DNA of 64,000 nt from Candidatus Lindowbacteria bacterium RIFCSPLOWO2_12_FULL_62_27 (GTDB lineage: Bacteria; Lindowbacteria; 2-12-FULL-62-27). Of this stretch, positions 1 through 9,049 are shown in pieces. The stretch is from positions 124,001-188,000 of the forward strand of contig MFPR01000001.1 in NCBI GenBank assembly GCA_001784175.1, given 5' to 3'. Within the stretch, counting starts at the first letter, position 1, and each line of letters begins with the position of its first letter. The position numbers and the translations under genes were made by a program. Under the pieces are notes generated by a model. It ran no database searches. It was not told the origin of the DNA and saw only the letters and a list, made by a program, of their open reading frames with translations.

Positions 1-715
1 GACCCTCGCCATCGTCGAGATGCAGCCGCTCGAAGGATCGAGCGTGTTCGAGATCGACCCCAGCATCGTCTTTACCATCATCGACCGCATCCTCGGCGGC
101 AAGGGCTATTCGACAAACCTGTCCCGGGAGCTGACCGACATCGAGATTTCGGTGATGGAGCGGATCGTCCAAAAAATACTCGCGTCCCTGCGCGAATCCT
201 GGGCCAACGTCGTCGATCTGAAACCCAAGCTCGACAAGATCGAGGCCAATCCCCAGTTCGTCCAGATCGTGCCGCCCAACGACATGGTCGTGCTCGTGAC
301 CCTGGAAACCAAGGTCTCCGAGGTCGAGGGCATGATCAACCTCTGCATCCCCTACATCGTTCTGGAGCCGATCGTCAACAAGCTCTCGGCCCAGTTCTGG
401 TATTCGTCCATCCGCAAGCGCTCGACCGAGGAGCAGATCGAAAACCTCAAGCAGCGCATCGGTGAAATCTATGTGCCGCTCAAGGTCGAAATCGGCAAGA
501 CGCGCCTCACGGTCGGCGATATTCTCCGGCTCCAGCGCGGCGACGTCGTCAAGCTGGACCTGCACGCGGACGAGCAGTTCATGCTGAAGGTCCGCGACAA
601 TCCGAAATTCTTCTGCATCCCGGGGGTCCACAAAATGAAGCTGGCGGCGAAGATCACCAAGGCGGTCGGGGAGATGGACAAGATTCGGGAGCGCGGGGAA
701 CAAGCGGATCAATGA
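1..715 (+). CDS. fliM: flagellar motor switch protein FliM, C-terminal part (5' end outside the window)
   Basis: The reading frame is open from the left window edge, so the N-terminal CheY-binding region is missing. FliM sits in the C-ring under the flagellar basal body and helps set rotation direction. The visible part has the FliM middle-domain signature (FEIDPSIVFTIIDRILGG), and the last ~80 residues form a SpoA/surface-presentation domain (KVEIGKTRLTVGDILRLQRG). The stop is followed after 18 bp by the next C-ring gene with a clear ribosome-binding site (AGAAGGAGG), so the two are co-transcribed. The family assignment is firm. Confidence 0.95.
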   Translation, partial: TLAIVEMQPLEGSSVFEIDPSIVFTIIDRILGGKGYSTNLSRELTDIEISVMERIVQKILASLRESWANVVDLKPKLDKIEANPQFVQIVPPNDMVVLVTLETKVSEVEGMINLCIPYIVLEPIVNKLSAQFWYSSIRKRSTEEQIENLKQRIGEIYVPLKVEIGKTRLTVGDILRLQRGDVVKLDLHADEQFMLKVRDNPKFFCIPGVHKMKLAAKITKAVGEMDKIRERGEQADQ

Positions 716-733
716 CACTTAGAAGGAGGAACC

Positions 734-1741
734 ATGGGAGAAGATCTCTTATCACAGGGTGACATCGACGCCCTTCTCCAAGGGCTGGAGGCCAGCGCGC
801 CCCCCGCGGCAGCCGCGCCGCCTCCGCCGCCGGCCGCGGCCGCGCCCGCGCCCGGACCGGCCGCGCCTCCGCCCGGCGCAGCGGCCCACGTGCTTCGCGC
901 CGCCGCCGCCATCGCTGATACCGCCACCGCGGATCTTGGCCGGAAAGTCGAACTCAGCCAGGTCGCGGTATCGTCCCGGCCGGGTTCCACGGCCACGGCC
1001 GCGGTCAAGGTCCCGGCCGTCATTTTTTACGGCGGGTCGCCCGGCGGCGGGTTTCTCCTGGCGATCCCGAAGGACATGGGCGGGCGGATCAGCGACATCA
1101 AGATGGGCGGAGACGGATCGAAACCGCCGGAAACTTTCAGTGACCTTTATATATCGGCCGTTACAGAATTCGCCAATTTGATTACCGGCAGTTTCTTCAC
1201 CGCCCTTGGGACCGGAGGGGTCACCAACCCGCAGACGCTTATCGCCGAAACAGCGGCCGACCTGGCCAATCTTCCGCTGGCGCGGCTTCCGGGCTGTTCG
1301 GTCATCACCGGCACAGCCTCAATTCAGAATCTGATGGAGGGAGAATGGATCATGATCATGGGTGAGCAACCCGCGGCGCCCGCTCACGCGGCGCAGCCCG
1401 CTCCCGTTTCGCCGGCCGAGACGCGGCCCGTGCAAAAGGTGGAATTCGGATCCTTTGAAACGGCGCCCGCGCCTGAGATGCCGGCCAATCTGAATCTGCT
1501 CCTCGATGTTCCGATGAACATCACCGTGGAGCTTGGCCGAACCAAAATGACGGTGCATGACGTCTTGAACCTCGGCTCCGGATCGATCGTCGAACTCGAC
1601 AAACTCGCCGGCGAGCCCGTTGATTTCATGGTCAACGGCAAACTCATCGCCAAGGGCGAAGTCGTGGTCATCGACGAGAATTTCGGCCTCCGCATCACGG
1701 ACATCGTTTCGCCCATGGAGCGATTCCGGGGCGTCATTTAG
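734..1741 (+). CDS. fliY: FliY-type flagellar motor switch protein (CheC-like phosphatase domain plus FliN)
   Basis: 335 residues, far longer than a plain FliN (~100-140). Residues 1-18 carry a short helix ([13 protein letters not shown]) of the type that binds CheY-P in FliM/FliY. Residues 20-52 are an Ala/Pro linker. Residues ~55-225 look like a CheC phosphatase domain with one visible active-site motif, S141-x3-E145-x2-N148. Residues ~255-335 are the FliN SpoA domain ([23 protein letters not shown]). The sequence supports a C-ring component that may also dephosphorylate CheY-P; that second activity is inferred from the motif only. A second CheC motif was not recognised. Confidence 0.9.
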   Translation: MGEDLLSQGDIDALLQGLEASAPPAAAAPPPPPAAAAPAPGPAAPPPGAAAHVLRAAAAIADTATADLGRKVELSQVAVSSRPGSTATAAVKVPAVIFYGGSPGGGFLLAIPKDMGGRISDIKMGGDGSKPPETFSDLYISAVTEFANLITGSFFTALGTGGVTNPQTLIAETAADLANLPLARLPGCSVITGTASIQNLMEGEWIMIMGEQPAAPAHAAQPAPVSPAETRPVQKVEFGSFETAPAPEMPANLNLLLDVPMNITVELGRTKMTVHDVLNLGSGSIVELDKLAGEPVDFMVNGKLIAKGEVVVIDENFGLRITDIVSPMERFRGVI

Positions 1742-1772
1742 ACCGGAACGGCGCGAGGGGGGAGCAAGGCCG

Positions 1773-3269
1773 CTGAGCGCCTTTCTGGTCACCGATACGC
1801 CCCGGGCGGTGGGTCCCCACCACCGGGTCGTGGTCTGGTTTGGCCGCGACCACGGCCCGCTGCCGGGCAAAGTGGTCATCCACGCCTCCAGCCCTGCCGA
1901 GTTCCTCCATGTCGCCGTCGAGCACGTCCAGCCGGGACTGCTCGAAAATTTCGAATGCGTCCTCGCAGGCGACCGCGCCCGCGTCCAGGCCCTCGCGACC
2001 GATCTTTTGGAACGATACAAATACGCGTCCCGCTTGGCGCACTTCGATCTCAACACCCTCGGCTGGACGTACAAGATTTGCGCGCTCCAGTCCATTCAAA
2101 AAGTCCGGCAGCTTCCCGAACGGATTTTCACCCTCGATCAGCTCATCGACCGCCACAGAGACGAGACGCTCCTCATCATCGGCGCCGGGCCGTCGATCGG
2201 CATCGAGTCCATCGATCCGCGAAAAATCGTCACCCTCGCGACCACCCGCACCGCCCTCCTGTGTCTCCAGGCCGGCTGGTGCCCCGACTACATCATCCAC
2301 ATCGACCCGGACCCCTTCGAGGGCCTTCGCGAGCGGCTTCTTTCCTTTCCGCAAATCGGGCGCGCCCGATGGCTCCTCCCGCTCCAGGTCCATTCCAATT
2401 TCCTCGATCTGCCCGGCCAGGTCTTCTGGTTCGGCAGCCGGCTCAATCCCGTCAGCAACTGGATCGCCCGGCAGCTCCAGCCGCACCTCCGCTTCCCGCT
2501 CATCCTTTCCGGCGGGTCCGTTTCCTGCTGCGCGTTCACGATCTCGGAGTTCCTCGGCGCCAGCCCCCTGTGCCTCATCGGCCAGGACCTGTCCTACCTC
2601 GGGCCTTCGAAATACTCGGCCACGCAGGTCCTGGATCGCTACACCAGCGTCGTGCTGGCCGAGCCGGACAGTCTGTATCTTCCGGCCATCGGCGGCGGGA
2701 AGGTCGAAACGACGATGGACTACATGTCCTACGCCGAATGGTTCGTCCGGCAGGCCCAGGGCTCGCGCCGGAAGCTGATCAACTGCACCACCCGCGGCGT
2801 GCATCTGCCGGGATTCGAACACGTCCCCGTCCAGCAAGTGTACGAGCGATACCCCCGGCCGCCCGGGCGCGCACGGCCGGACGTTCAGCCGCGCCCCTTT
2901 CCGAGACCCGACGTTCCCGCCGCCCTGGCCCGCGCGCGCGCGGCCTGCGGCGATCTGAATCGCCGCGTCGCGGCCGGAGACCACGCGGCCGCTTTCCAAA
3001 GGATCGAAAACATGAAGCACATCGACGCCGACGGATTCATCCTCACCGCCTGCGCGCAGTACGAATCCAAAATCGTTGCGTATTTCTCGCATCTGCCCCC
3101 GGATCATCCCGGCATGAAACGATGCATCGACCTCTTCGCGCGCGCGCTGGATGACGCGGTCGGCCTCCTCGACGGCGCGCTCGACGGACGCATCGACGTC
3201 CCACCCACCACGGAGGACATCATCCTCGAACGCATGGAAACGCTCAAGGAGATCAATTCCCTGACCTGA
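1773..3269 (+). CDS. Maf/DUF115-family glycosyltransferase (motility accessory factor)
   Basis: Contains the DUF115 core: LIIGAGPSIG near the start of the domain, then HIDPDP, and later ILSGGSVSCCAFTISEFLG followed by LCLIGQDLSY. Maf proteins of this family attach nonulosonic acid sugars to flagellin in Campylobacter, Aeromonas and Clostridium; here it lies between the C-ring and export genes, which supports a role in flagellin modification. The start is uncertain. There is no ATG; a GA-rich ribosome-binding site at 1755-1764 points to a CTG at 1773, and GTG at 1809 is the alternative. The C-terminal ~120 residues after a Pro/Arg linker look helical. Confidence 0.8.
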   Translation: MSAFLVTDTPRAVGPHHRVVVWFGRDHGPLPGKVVIHASSPAEFLHVAVEHVQPGLLENFECVLAGDRARVQALATDLLERYKYASRLAHFDLNTLGWTYKICALQSIQKVRQLPERIFTLDQLIDRHRDETLLIIGAGPSIGIESIDPRKIVTLATTRTALLCLQAGWCPDYIIHIDPDPFEGLRERLLSFPQIGRARWLLPLQVHSNFLDLPGQVFWFGSRLNPVSNWIARQLQPHLRFPLILSGGSVSCCAFTISEFLGASPLCLIGQDLSYLGPSKYSATQVLDRYTSVVLAEPDSLYLPAIGGGKVETTMDYMSYAEWFVRQAQGSRRKLINCTTRGVHLPGFEHVPVQQVYERYPRPPGRARPDVQPRPFPRPDVPAALARARAACGDLNRRVAAGDHAAAFQRIENMKHIDADGFILTACAQYESKIVAYFSHLPPDHPGMKRCIDLFARALDDAVGLLDGALDGRIDVPPTTEDIILERMETLKEINSLT

Positions 3270-3368
3270 GTTTTTTGTGACGTTTTCGCTTGCATTCATC
3301 CCTAAACTGTTGTAAGAGCAAGCTTCGGGCTGTCCGTGAGGGGCGGACAGGAGACAGGGGGAATAGGG

Positions 3369-3977
3369 GTGAGGCTGTCCGACGTGGCCGCGCGCACGAC
3401 CGTTGCGGCCCTCGCGGGGTTGGCCTTGATCCTGCCGGCGAATGCCGTTATTCCGGATACCGATATCGCTTTTCTGACGACGTCGTCGCCTGTGACGGCG
3501 CGGTCTGATTCTTTTATGCCCTCCATGCTCAGACCCATTCTGCTGGTGATGCTCTTCGGAAGTCTCATGATCGGATCGCTCTACCTGGCCTGGCGCCGGC
3601 GCCGGCGGGAGGCGGGCAGCGATCTCATCCAGGTGTTGGCGACCTCTTCCGTCGCGCAGGGCGTGATGGTGCAAATCCTCGACGTCGGCGGCGTCCTCTT
3701 TGTGGTTTCGATGAGCAGAAGCGGCATCGTGTCGCTCGGACAGATCACCGACCGGGACAAAATCAGCGAGATCCGCACGCGGGCCTCCCAGGAGGCCCTC
3801 GCCATCGCCATTCCGCCGATCCCGTTCAAGAATGCCCTCAGCCGTTTCTTCCGGCGGCCCCCCGCTCCGACGGTCGCAACGCCCGACGCGCCGGTCAGGC
3901 CTTCCGCGCGGGAGAAAACGCTCCAGGAAGTCTTCGACCGCATCCGCCGGCTGAATCCAAAGGAAAATGAAAAATGA
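3369..3977 (+). CDS. fliO: flagellar export protein FliO
   Basis: A hydrophobic N-terminal stretch (signal-like) is followed by a second membrane segment (LRPILLVMLFGSLMIGSLYLAW), a basic patch and a short FliO core (LIQVLATSSVAQG ... VLFVVSMSRSGIVSLG). FliO assists assembly of the FliP-FliQ-FliR export pore. GTG 3369 is chosen because a purine-rich AGGGGGAA lies just upstream; GTG 3336 would add 11 residues. The gene overlaps fliP by four bases (ATGA), the usual fliO-fliP coupling. FliO is poorly conserved, so position carries much of the weight. Confidence 0.82.
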   Translation: MRLSDVAARTTVAALAGLALILPANAVIPDTDIAFLTTSSPVTARSDSFMPSMLRPILLVMLFGSLMIGSLYLAWRRRRREAGSDLIQVLATSSVAQGVMVQILDVGGVLFVVSMSRSGIVSLGQITDRDKISEIRTRASQEALAIAIPPIPFKNALSRFFRRPPAPTVATPDAPVRPSAREKTLQEVFDRIRRLNPKENEK

Positions 3978-4747
3978 TTCGACCGGGGCTGCATCGGTTG
4001 TTTCATTTGTTCGCCGTCGCCCTCCCTGTCTTGATCTTCTGCCTGCCGGCCATGGCCATCGACATCCCGGTGCCCAAAGTCGAGCTGACGATCACGCAGG
4101 CCAAATATCCGAAGGAAATGGCGCTCTCCCTCGAACTCCTCCTCATCTTTACCGTCCTTTCCCTCGCCCCCTCCCTCGTCATGATGCTGACCGCCTACAC
4201 GCGGGTCTTCATCGTCCTGTCCTTCGTCGAGCGCGCCATTGGCCTGCAGCAACTGCCGCCCCGGCAGATCCTCGCCGGAATGGCCATGTTTCTGACTTTT
4301 TATATTATGGCCCCGACCTTCACCGTCATTTACCATGAGGCCGTCATGCCTTTTTATAATCAGGAGGTCCCGACCCAGACCGCCTACGCGAAGACCATGC
4401 ATGAACTCAGAAAATTCATGTTCAGCCAGACCCGCGAAAAAGACCTCGGGTTGTTTTTCAGGCTCTCCAGCACGCCCGCCCCCAAGTCTCGCGGGGGCGT
4501 GCCGACCCACATCCTCGTGCCGGCCTTCATGCTCTCCGAAATGAAAACGGCCTTCACCATGGGCATCATCATCTACATTCCGTTTATCGTGATCGACATG
4601 GTCGTCGCCTCCGTCCTCATGTCCATGGGCATGATCATGGTCCCGCCCGCGATGATCTCCCTGCCGATCAAGGTCCTCATTTTCGTCCTCGTCAACGGCT
4701 GGGACCTCCTCGCCTACTCGATCGTCAAGAGCTATCACCTCGTATGA
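3974..4747 (+). CDS. fliP: flagellar type III export pore protein FliP
   Basis: 257 residues, normal for FliP. Starts with a cleavable signal-like segment (residues ~8-27), then the conserved cytoplasmic/membrane block with LTAYTRVFIVLSFVERAIGLQQLPP and the C-terminal LMSMGMIMVPPAMISLPIKVL. FliP forms the ring of the export gate with FliQ and FliR in the inner membrane. It is translationally coupled to fliO and followed closely by fliQ. Confidence 0.97.
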   Translation: MIRPGLHRLFHLFAVALPVLIFCLPAMAIDIPVPKVELTITQAKYPKEMALSLELLLIFTVLSLAPSLVMMLTAYTRVFIVLSFVERAIGLQQLPPRQILAGMAMFLTFYIMAPTFTVIYHEAVMPFYNQEVPTQTAYAKTMHELRKFMFSQTREKDLGLFFRLSSTPAPKSRGGVPTHILVPAFMLSEMKTAFTMGIIIYIPFIVIDMVVASVLMSMGMIMVPPAMISLPIKVLIFVLVNGWDLLAYSIVKSYHLV

Positions 4748-4756
4748 ACAACGCCC

Positions 4757-5029
4757 GTGGATAAAGCCCAGGCCGTCGATCTCGTCCGCAAGGCCCTCTG
4801 GTTCACGATCCTCATCTCGTCGCCCGCGCTCATCCTCTCCGTCGCCGTCGGCCTCTTCGTCAGCATCCTCCAGACCACCACCCAAATCCACGAACAGACC
4901 CTGACCTTCGTCCCGAAAATCTTCGCGCTCCTCGCCGCCGTCATCCTCTTCGGCCCCTGGATGCTCGAATCCTTCCACGACTACATCTGGAACCTCTGGG
5001 GAACCCTCCATGAAATCGCACCGCATTAA
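4757..5029 (+). CDS. fliQ: flagellar export protein FliQ
   Basis: 90 residues with two membrane segments and the typical FliQ central loop (TTTQIHEQTLTFVPKI). Start is GTG, giving MDKAQAVDLVRKALW. FliQ packs around the FliP-FliR pore. It lies 9 bp after fliP and 9 bp before fliR. Confidence 0.95.
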   Translation: MDKAQAVDLVRKALWFTILISSPALILSVAVGLFVSILQTTTQIHEQTLTFVPKIFALLAAVILFGPWMLESFHDYIWNLWGTLHEIAPH

Positions 5030-5038
5030 CCGGCGTCC

Positions 5039-5815
5039 GTGATCGAACTCATCATCGCCCACTGGACCGTGTTCCTCCTCGTGCTCGTCCGCATCCTCGG
5101 CATGTTCTCCGTGGCGCCCTTCTGGTCCGGCGAGGGCGCGCCGGGGCAGGTCAAGGTCGCGATGGCTTCGGCGGCCACCCTCGGCGTCTTTCCCATGGTC
5201 TACGCCAAGGGTCTCCTCCCGCACGCGTTCGCCACCTCCTTCGAGTTCGCCTTCGAACTCATCGGCCAGGCGGCGGTCGGAATGATCCTCGGATTCATCG
5301 CCCTCATGTTCTTCACCATTTTCGACGCCTCCGCCCGTTTCTACGACACGCAGATGGGCCTCGGCATCATCAACGTCCTCGATCCGTTCAATGCGATCGA
5401 GGCCTCTCTCATGGCCCAATTCCAGAGCTTCCTGGCACTCCTGATCTTCATCGCCGTCGACGGGCCTTCATTCCTCCTGATTGCGGTCCAGAAAAGTTTT
5501 ATCCTCGTGCCGCACCTCGAACTCCATTCCGGCGCGCTTCCCCGCGCCGTCTTCAGCCTCTGTTCGCGGATATTTTATGTCTCGATCATCTTCGTGATGC
5601 CGATCCTGGGCGTCCTCTTCGTCACCCACGTCATTTTGGGGATCCTCTCCAAGGCCTCCCCGCAGCTCAACGTCATGGTGCTGGGATTTCCGGTCAATAT
5701 CGCCGCCGGCTTCTTCACGCTCATCCTCCTCCTCGATTATTTCGAAAACCTCGTCCCCGAAATCTTCGCGACCATGTTCACCGAAATCGACCTCTTCATG
5801 ACGCACCTCTTGTGA
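5039..5815 (+). CDS. fliR: flagellar export protein FliR
   Basis: 258 residues with a GTG start and about six hydrophobic segments. It contains the family features around ARILG-like VRILGMFSVAPFWSGEGAPG and the FIALMFFTIFDASARFYDTQMGLG loop. FliR completes the export pore and contacts FlhB. Its stop overlaps the GTG start of flhB by four bases (GTGA). Confidence 0.96.
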   Translation: MIELIIAHWTVFLLVLVRILGMFSVAPFWSGEGAPGQVKVAMASAATLGVFPMVYAKGLLPHAFATSFEFAFELIGQAAVGMILGFIALMFFTIFDASARFYDTQMGLGIINVLDPFNAIEASLMAQFQSFLALLIFIAVDGPSFLLIAVQKSFILVPHLELHSGALPRAVFSLCSRIFYVSIIFVMPILGVLFVTHVILGILSKASPQLNVMVLGFPVNIAAGFFTLILLLDYFENLVPEIFATMFTEIDLFMTHLL

Positions 5816-6921
5816 TTCCATTCCCGATCGACGTCCAGTTCTTCGCGCGCGCCGAGGATGAAGGCCGCACAGAGGAGCCGACGACACGGCGCCGCAGCAA
5901 GGCCGAGAGCGAAGGGAATTTCCCGCGCAGCAGAGACCTGCCGGCGCCGCTGGCCATCCTGGCGGTCGCGACCTATCTGAAATACTCCATCCCGTTCATG
6001 ATCGACGCCATGCGCGATTTCACCGCCGCCTTCCTCTCCGGCGCCGTGCTCGTCACCGATCCGACCGTTCGCGACATGATTCAGATCGCACAACTCTCCG
6101 TCCTCGCGCTCATCAAGATCACCCTGCCGGTCATGATCCTCGGCGCCGCCTTTCACATCGCCGGCGACATCCTGCAGATCGGGTTCCATTTCGACTGGGG
6201 TTACCTCAAATTCAACTGGGGCGCGCTCAAACCCGACTTCTCCCGCGTCTTCAGCCGATTTCTCCCCCAGCGCGAAACGCTGGTGGAGCTGGTCAAGAGC
6301 ATCGGGAAAATCCTGATCGTCGGCGCGGTCGGGTTCTACATCTTCTGGGACAACTACGGCCTCATCGTCGAAACGGTGCGGATGGGACTCTGGGACGGCC
6401 TGTCCCGCATCGGCGAGGTGACCTACCAGATCATCCTCTGGACCACGCTCCTCTTGATCGCCTTCTCCATCCCCGATTATTTCTACCAGCGGTACGAGTA
6501 CACCGATAAACTGAAAATGACGAAAGAGGAAGTCAAAGACGAGCACAAGCAGTCGGAGGGCGACCCGCAGGTCAAGGCCACGCAGCGCAAGCGCATGATG
6601 GAACTCATCAGCCGCCGGATGCTCCATAAGGTCCCGAAGGCCGACGTCGTCATCACCAACCCCACGCATTACGCCGTCGCGCTCCGGTACGATCAGCAGG
6701 AGGACAACGCGCCGATCTGTCTGGCCAAGGGCGCCGACTTCCTCGCACTGCGCATCCGCGACATCGCGGAAAAAAACGACGTCCCCATCTACGAGGACCG
6801 CTTCCTCGCGCGCGCCCTCTACGACGCGGTCGAAATCGGCGAGGAGATCCCTCATCCATTCTATGACGCCGTCGCCAACGTCCTCGCCTTCGTCTACCGC
6901 CTCCGCACCGCCGCCGTCTGA
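5812..6921 (+). CDS. flhB: flagellar export switch protein FlhB
   Basis: 369 residues. The N-terminal half has four membrane segments; a positively charged linker follows, then the autocleavage motif N283-P284-T285-H286 (ITNPTHYAVAL). FlhB self-cleaves between N and P and switches export from rod/hook to filament subunits. Residues 20-40 (RTEEPTTRRRSKAESEGNFP) match the family N-terminus. The GTG start overlaps fliR; the stop is 2 bp before flhA. Confidence 0.97.
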   Translation: MIPFPIDVQFFARAEDEGRTEEPTTRRRSKAESEGNFPRSRDLPAPLAILAVATYLKYSIPFMIDAMRDFTAAFLSGAVLVTDPTVRDMIQIAQLSVLALIKITLPVMILGAAFHIAGDILQIGFHFDWGYLKFNWGALKPDFSRVFSRFLPQRETLVELVKSIGKILIVGAVGFYIFWDNYGLIVETVRMGLWDGLSRIGEVTYQIILWTTLLLIAFSIPDYFYQRYEYTDKLKMTKEEVKDEHKQSEGDPQVKATQRKRMMELISRRMLHKVPKADVVITNPTHYAVALRYDQQEDNAPICLAKGADFLALRIRDIAEKNDVPIYEDRFLARALYDAVEIGEEIPHPFYDAVANVLAFVYRLRTAAV

Positions 6922-6923
6922 AC

Positions 6924-9020
6924 ATGCCGCCGATTCGAACACCCCTCGCGATGGAGCAGCTCGTCAAGAACAGCGACATCATGCTCGCCGTCCTCATCGT
7001 CGCCGTCATCATGATGATGATCATTCCCCTGCCCACGATCATCCTGAATCTCCTCCTGGCCGTCAACATCACCCTGTCCATGCTCGTGCTCCTCACGGTC
7101 GTCTATCTCGACAAGGCCATCGACTTCTCGGTCTTCCCGTCCCTCCTCCTGGTCTCGACGCTCTTTCGGCTCTCGCTCAACATCTCCTCGACACGCCTGA
7201 TCCTCCTCGAGGGACGGGCGGGCGTGGAGGGCGTGATCACGGCCTTCGGCGATTTCGTCGTCGGCGGCAGCTACATCGTCGGCATCGTCATTTACCTCGC
7301 ACTCGTCATGATCCAGCTCATCGTCATCGTCCGCGGCTCCACGCGCGTCGCCGAAGTCGCCGCACGGTTCACCCTCGACGCGATGCCCGGCAAGCAGATG
7401 GCCATCGACGCCGACCTCAACTCCGGGTCCATCACCCGCGAGGAGGCCGACCGCCGGCGGACCGAGATCCGGCGTGAGGCCGATTTCTACGGCGCCATGG
7501 ACGGCGCCGCCAAGTTCATTTCGGGAGACGTGACCGCCGGAATCGTCCTCACGGTCATCAACATCCTTGGCGGGTTCGCCATCGGCATGTGGCAGCGCGG
7601 CGAAACTTTCCAGGAGTCCCTTCAGACGTACACCCTCCTGACCATCGGCGACGGCATGGTCGCCCAGATCCCGTCGCTCCTCCAGTCCGTCTCCATGGGC
7701 CTCATCGTCACCCGCGCCGCCAGCGTCGACAACCTCGGCAAGGACCTCACCAACCAGCTCACCATGAACTCGCGCGCCATGGGCATCACGTCAGGCACGC
7801 TCCTCTTTCTTGGGCTTGCCACGCCCCTGCCGGCCTTCCCGTTCCTCGTCGCCAGTTTCGTGACCGGCGTTTTGTCGGTCGCGTCGGCCGAATCCAAACA
7901 GAAAAAGGAGGCGGCGCTGAAAAAAGAGGAGGAGCAGAAGAAGAAGGGGGCGACGAAAGGCCCCGAAGACGTCACAGCCCTCCTCGCCGTCGAAGCCATG
8001 GAACTCGAGATCGGCTACGGGCTCATCCCGCTCGTCGACCGCGAACAGGGCGGGGAACTCCTCGACCGCATCGCCAACATCCGGCGCCGGTCCGCCATCG
8101 ACCTCGGTATTGTCGTTCCGCCCATCCGCATCCGCGACAACATGCAGCTCAAGGCCAACGACTATGTCATCAAAATCCGCGGCGTCACCGTCGGCGCCTT
8201 CGCCGTCCATGCCGACCGCTACCTCGCCATGGCGCCGGCCAGGGTCAAGGAACCGATCGCAGGCGAAACGGTCAATGAACCTTCCTTCAACATGCCGTCG
8301 GTGTGGATCTACGAAAAGGACCGCGAAAGGGCCGAATCGGCCGGATACACCGTCGTCGACGCCACCACCGTCATCGCCACGCACCTGACCGAAATCATCA
8401 AGCGCCACTCCGCCGACCTCCTCACGCGCCAGGAAACTCAGAAAATCCTGGATCATGTCAAGGAAACCGCGCCGGCCCTCGTCGACGAGACCGTCCGCGA
8501 GGCGCAACTGGGCGGCATCCAGAAGGTCCTCCAGATGCTGCTTCGAGAGGGAATCTCGGTCCGCGACATGGTCACCATCCTCGAAACCCTCGCCGATAAA
8601 TCCAAGGCCCTCCCCGACCCGCTGCAGCGCACCGAGGCCGTTCGGACGGCCCTCTCTCGAACCATCTGCGAATCGCTCAAGGAGCCGGACGGCAGTATCC
8701 ACGTCGTCACGCTCGCGCCCGACCTCGAGGCGCGGCTGCACCAGAACATCGTCTTTCGGCCCGATGCCGCCAACGTCAACCTGCCGCCCCGGGAGCTTCA
8801 GGACGCCATCGAATCGTTCCGCGCCGAATTGAAAAAACTCATTGACGAGGGGTTCCCGCCCATTGTCCTCGCGTCGCCCAGAATTCGCCCCGCCGTCTGG
8901 GATCTCTTGGCGCCCTTTGTCCATAACCTCAAGGTCATTTCGTTCAACGAAGTGACGCGGGGCATCGTGTTGAAGACTCGCGGCAGCGTCCGCATGCCGG
9001 CGCCCGCGCCCGTCGGATGA
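6924..9020 (+). CDS. flhA: flagellar export gate protein FlhA
   Basis: 698 residues, the standard length. The N-terminal ~330 residues hold eight membrane segments and the conserved loop FTLDAMPGKQMAIDADLNSG with the proton-channel region. A charged linker (KQKKEAALKKEEEQKKK) precedes the cytoplasmic ring-forming domain, which ends with VLKTRGS. FlhA is the export gate that couples proton flow to secretion and docks substrates. The operon order flhB-flhA-flhF is typical. Confidence 0.97.
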   Translation: MPPIRTPLAMEQLVKNSDIMLAVLIVAVIMMMIIPLPTIILNLLLAVNITLSMLVLLTVVYLDKAIDFSVFPSLLLVSTLFRLSLNISSTRLILLEGRAGVEGVITAFGDFVVGGSYIVGIVIYLALVMIQLIVIVRGSTRVAEVAARFTLDAMPGKQMAIDADLNSGSITREEADRRRTEIRREADFYGAMDGAAKFISGDVTAGIVLTVINILGGFAIGMWQRGETFQESLQTYTLLTIGDGMVAQIPSLLQSVSMGLIVTRAASVDNLGKDLTNQLTMNSRAMGITSGTLLFLGLATPLPAFPFLVASFVTGVLSVASAESKQKKEAALKKEEEQKKKGATKGPEDVTALLAVEAMELEIGYGLIPLVDREQGGELLDRIANIRRRSAIDLGIVVPPIRIRDNMQLKANDYVIKIRGVTVGAFAVHADRYLAMAPARVKEPIAGETVNEPSFNMPSVWIYEKDRERAESAGYTVVDATTVIATHLTEIIKRHSADLLTRQETQKILDHVKETAPALVDETVREAQLGGIQKVLQMLLREGISVRDMVTILETLADKSKALPDPLQRTEAVRTALSRTICESLKEPDGSIHVVTLAPDLEARLHQNIVFRPDAANVNLPPRELQDAIESFRAELKKLIDEGFPPIVLASPRIRPAVWDLLAPFVHNLKVISFNEVTRGIVLKTRGSVRMPAPAPVG

Positions 9021-9049
9021 CGACGGGGGAATTGAGAGGAGTCGAATGA

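Noticed and set aside
1734-3674. 646-codon open frame on the minus strand
   Set aside because: Antisense to the Maf and fliO genes, low-complexity charged translation typical of GC-rich shadow frames, no family features.
3581-5419. 612-codon minus-strand open frame rich in Asp/Glu/His
   Set aside because: Antisense to fliO-P-Q-R; the acidic composition is the mirror of hydrophobic membrane codons.
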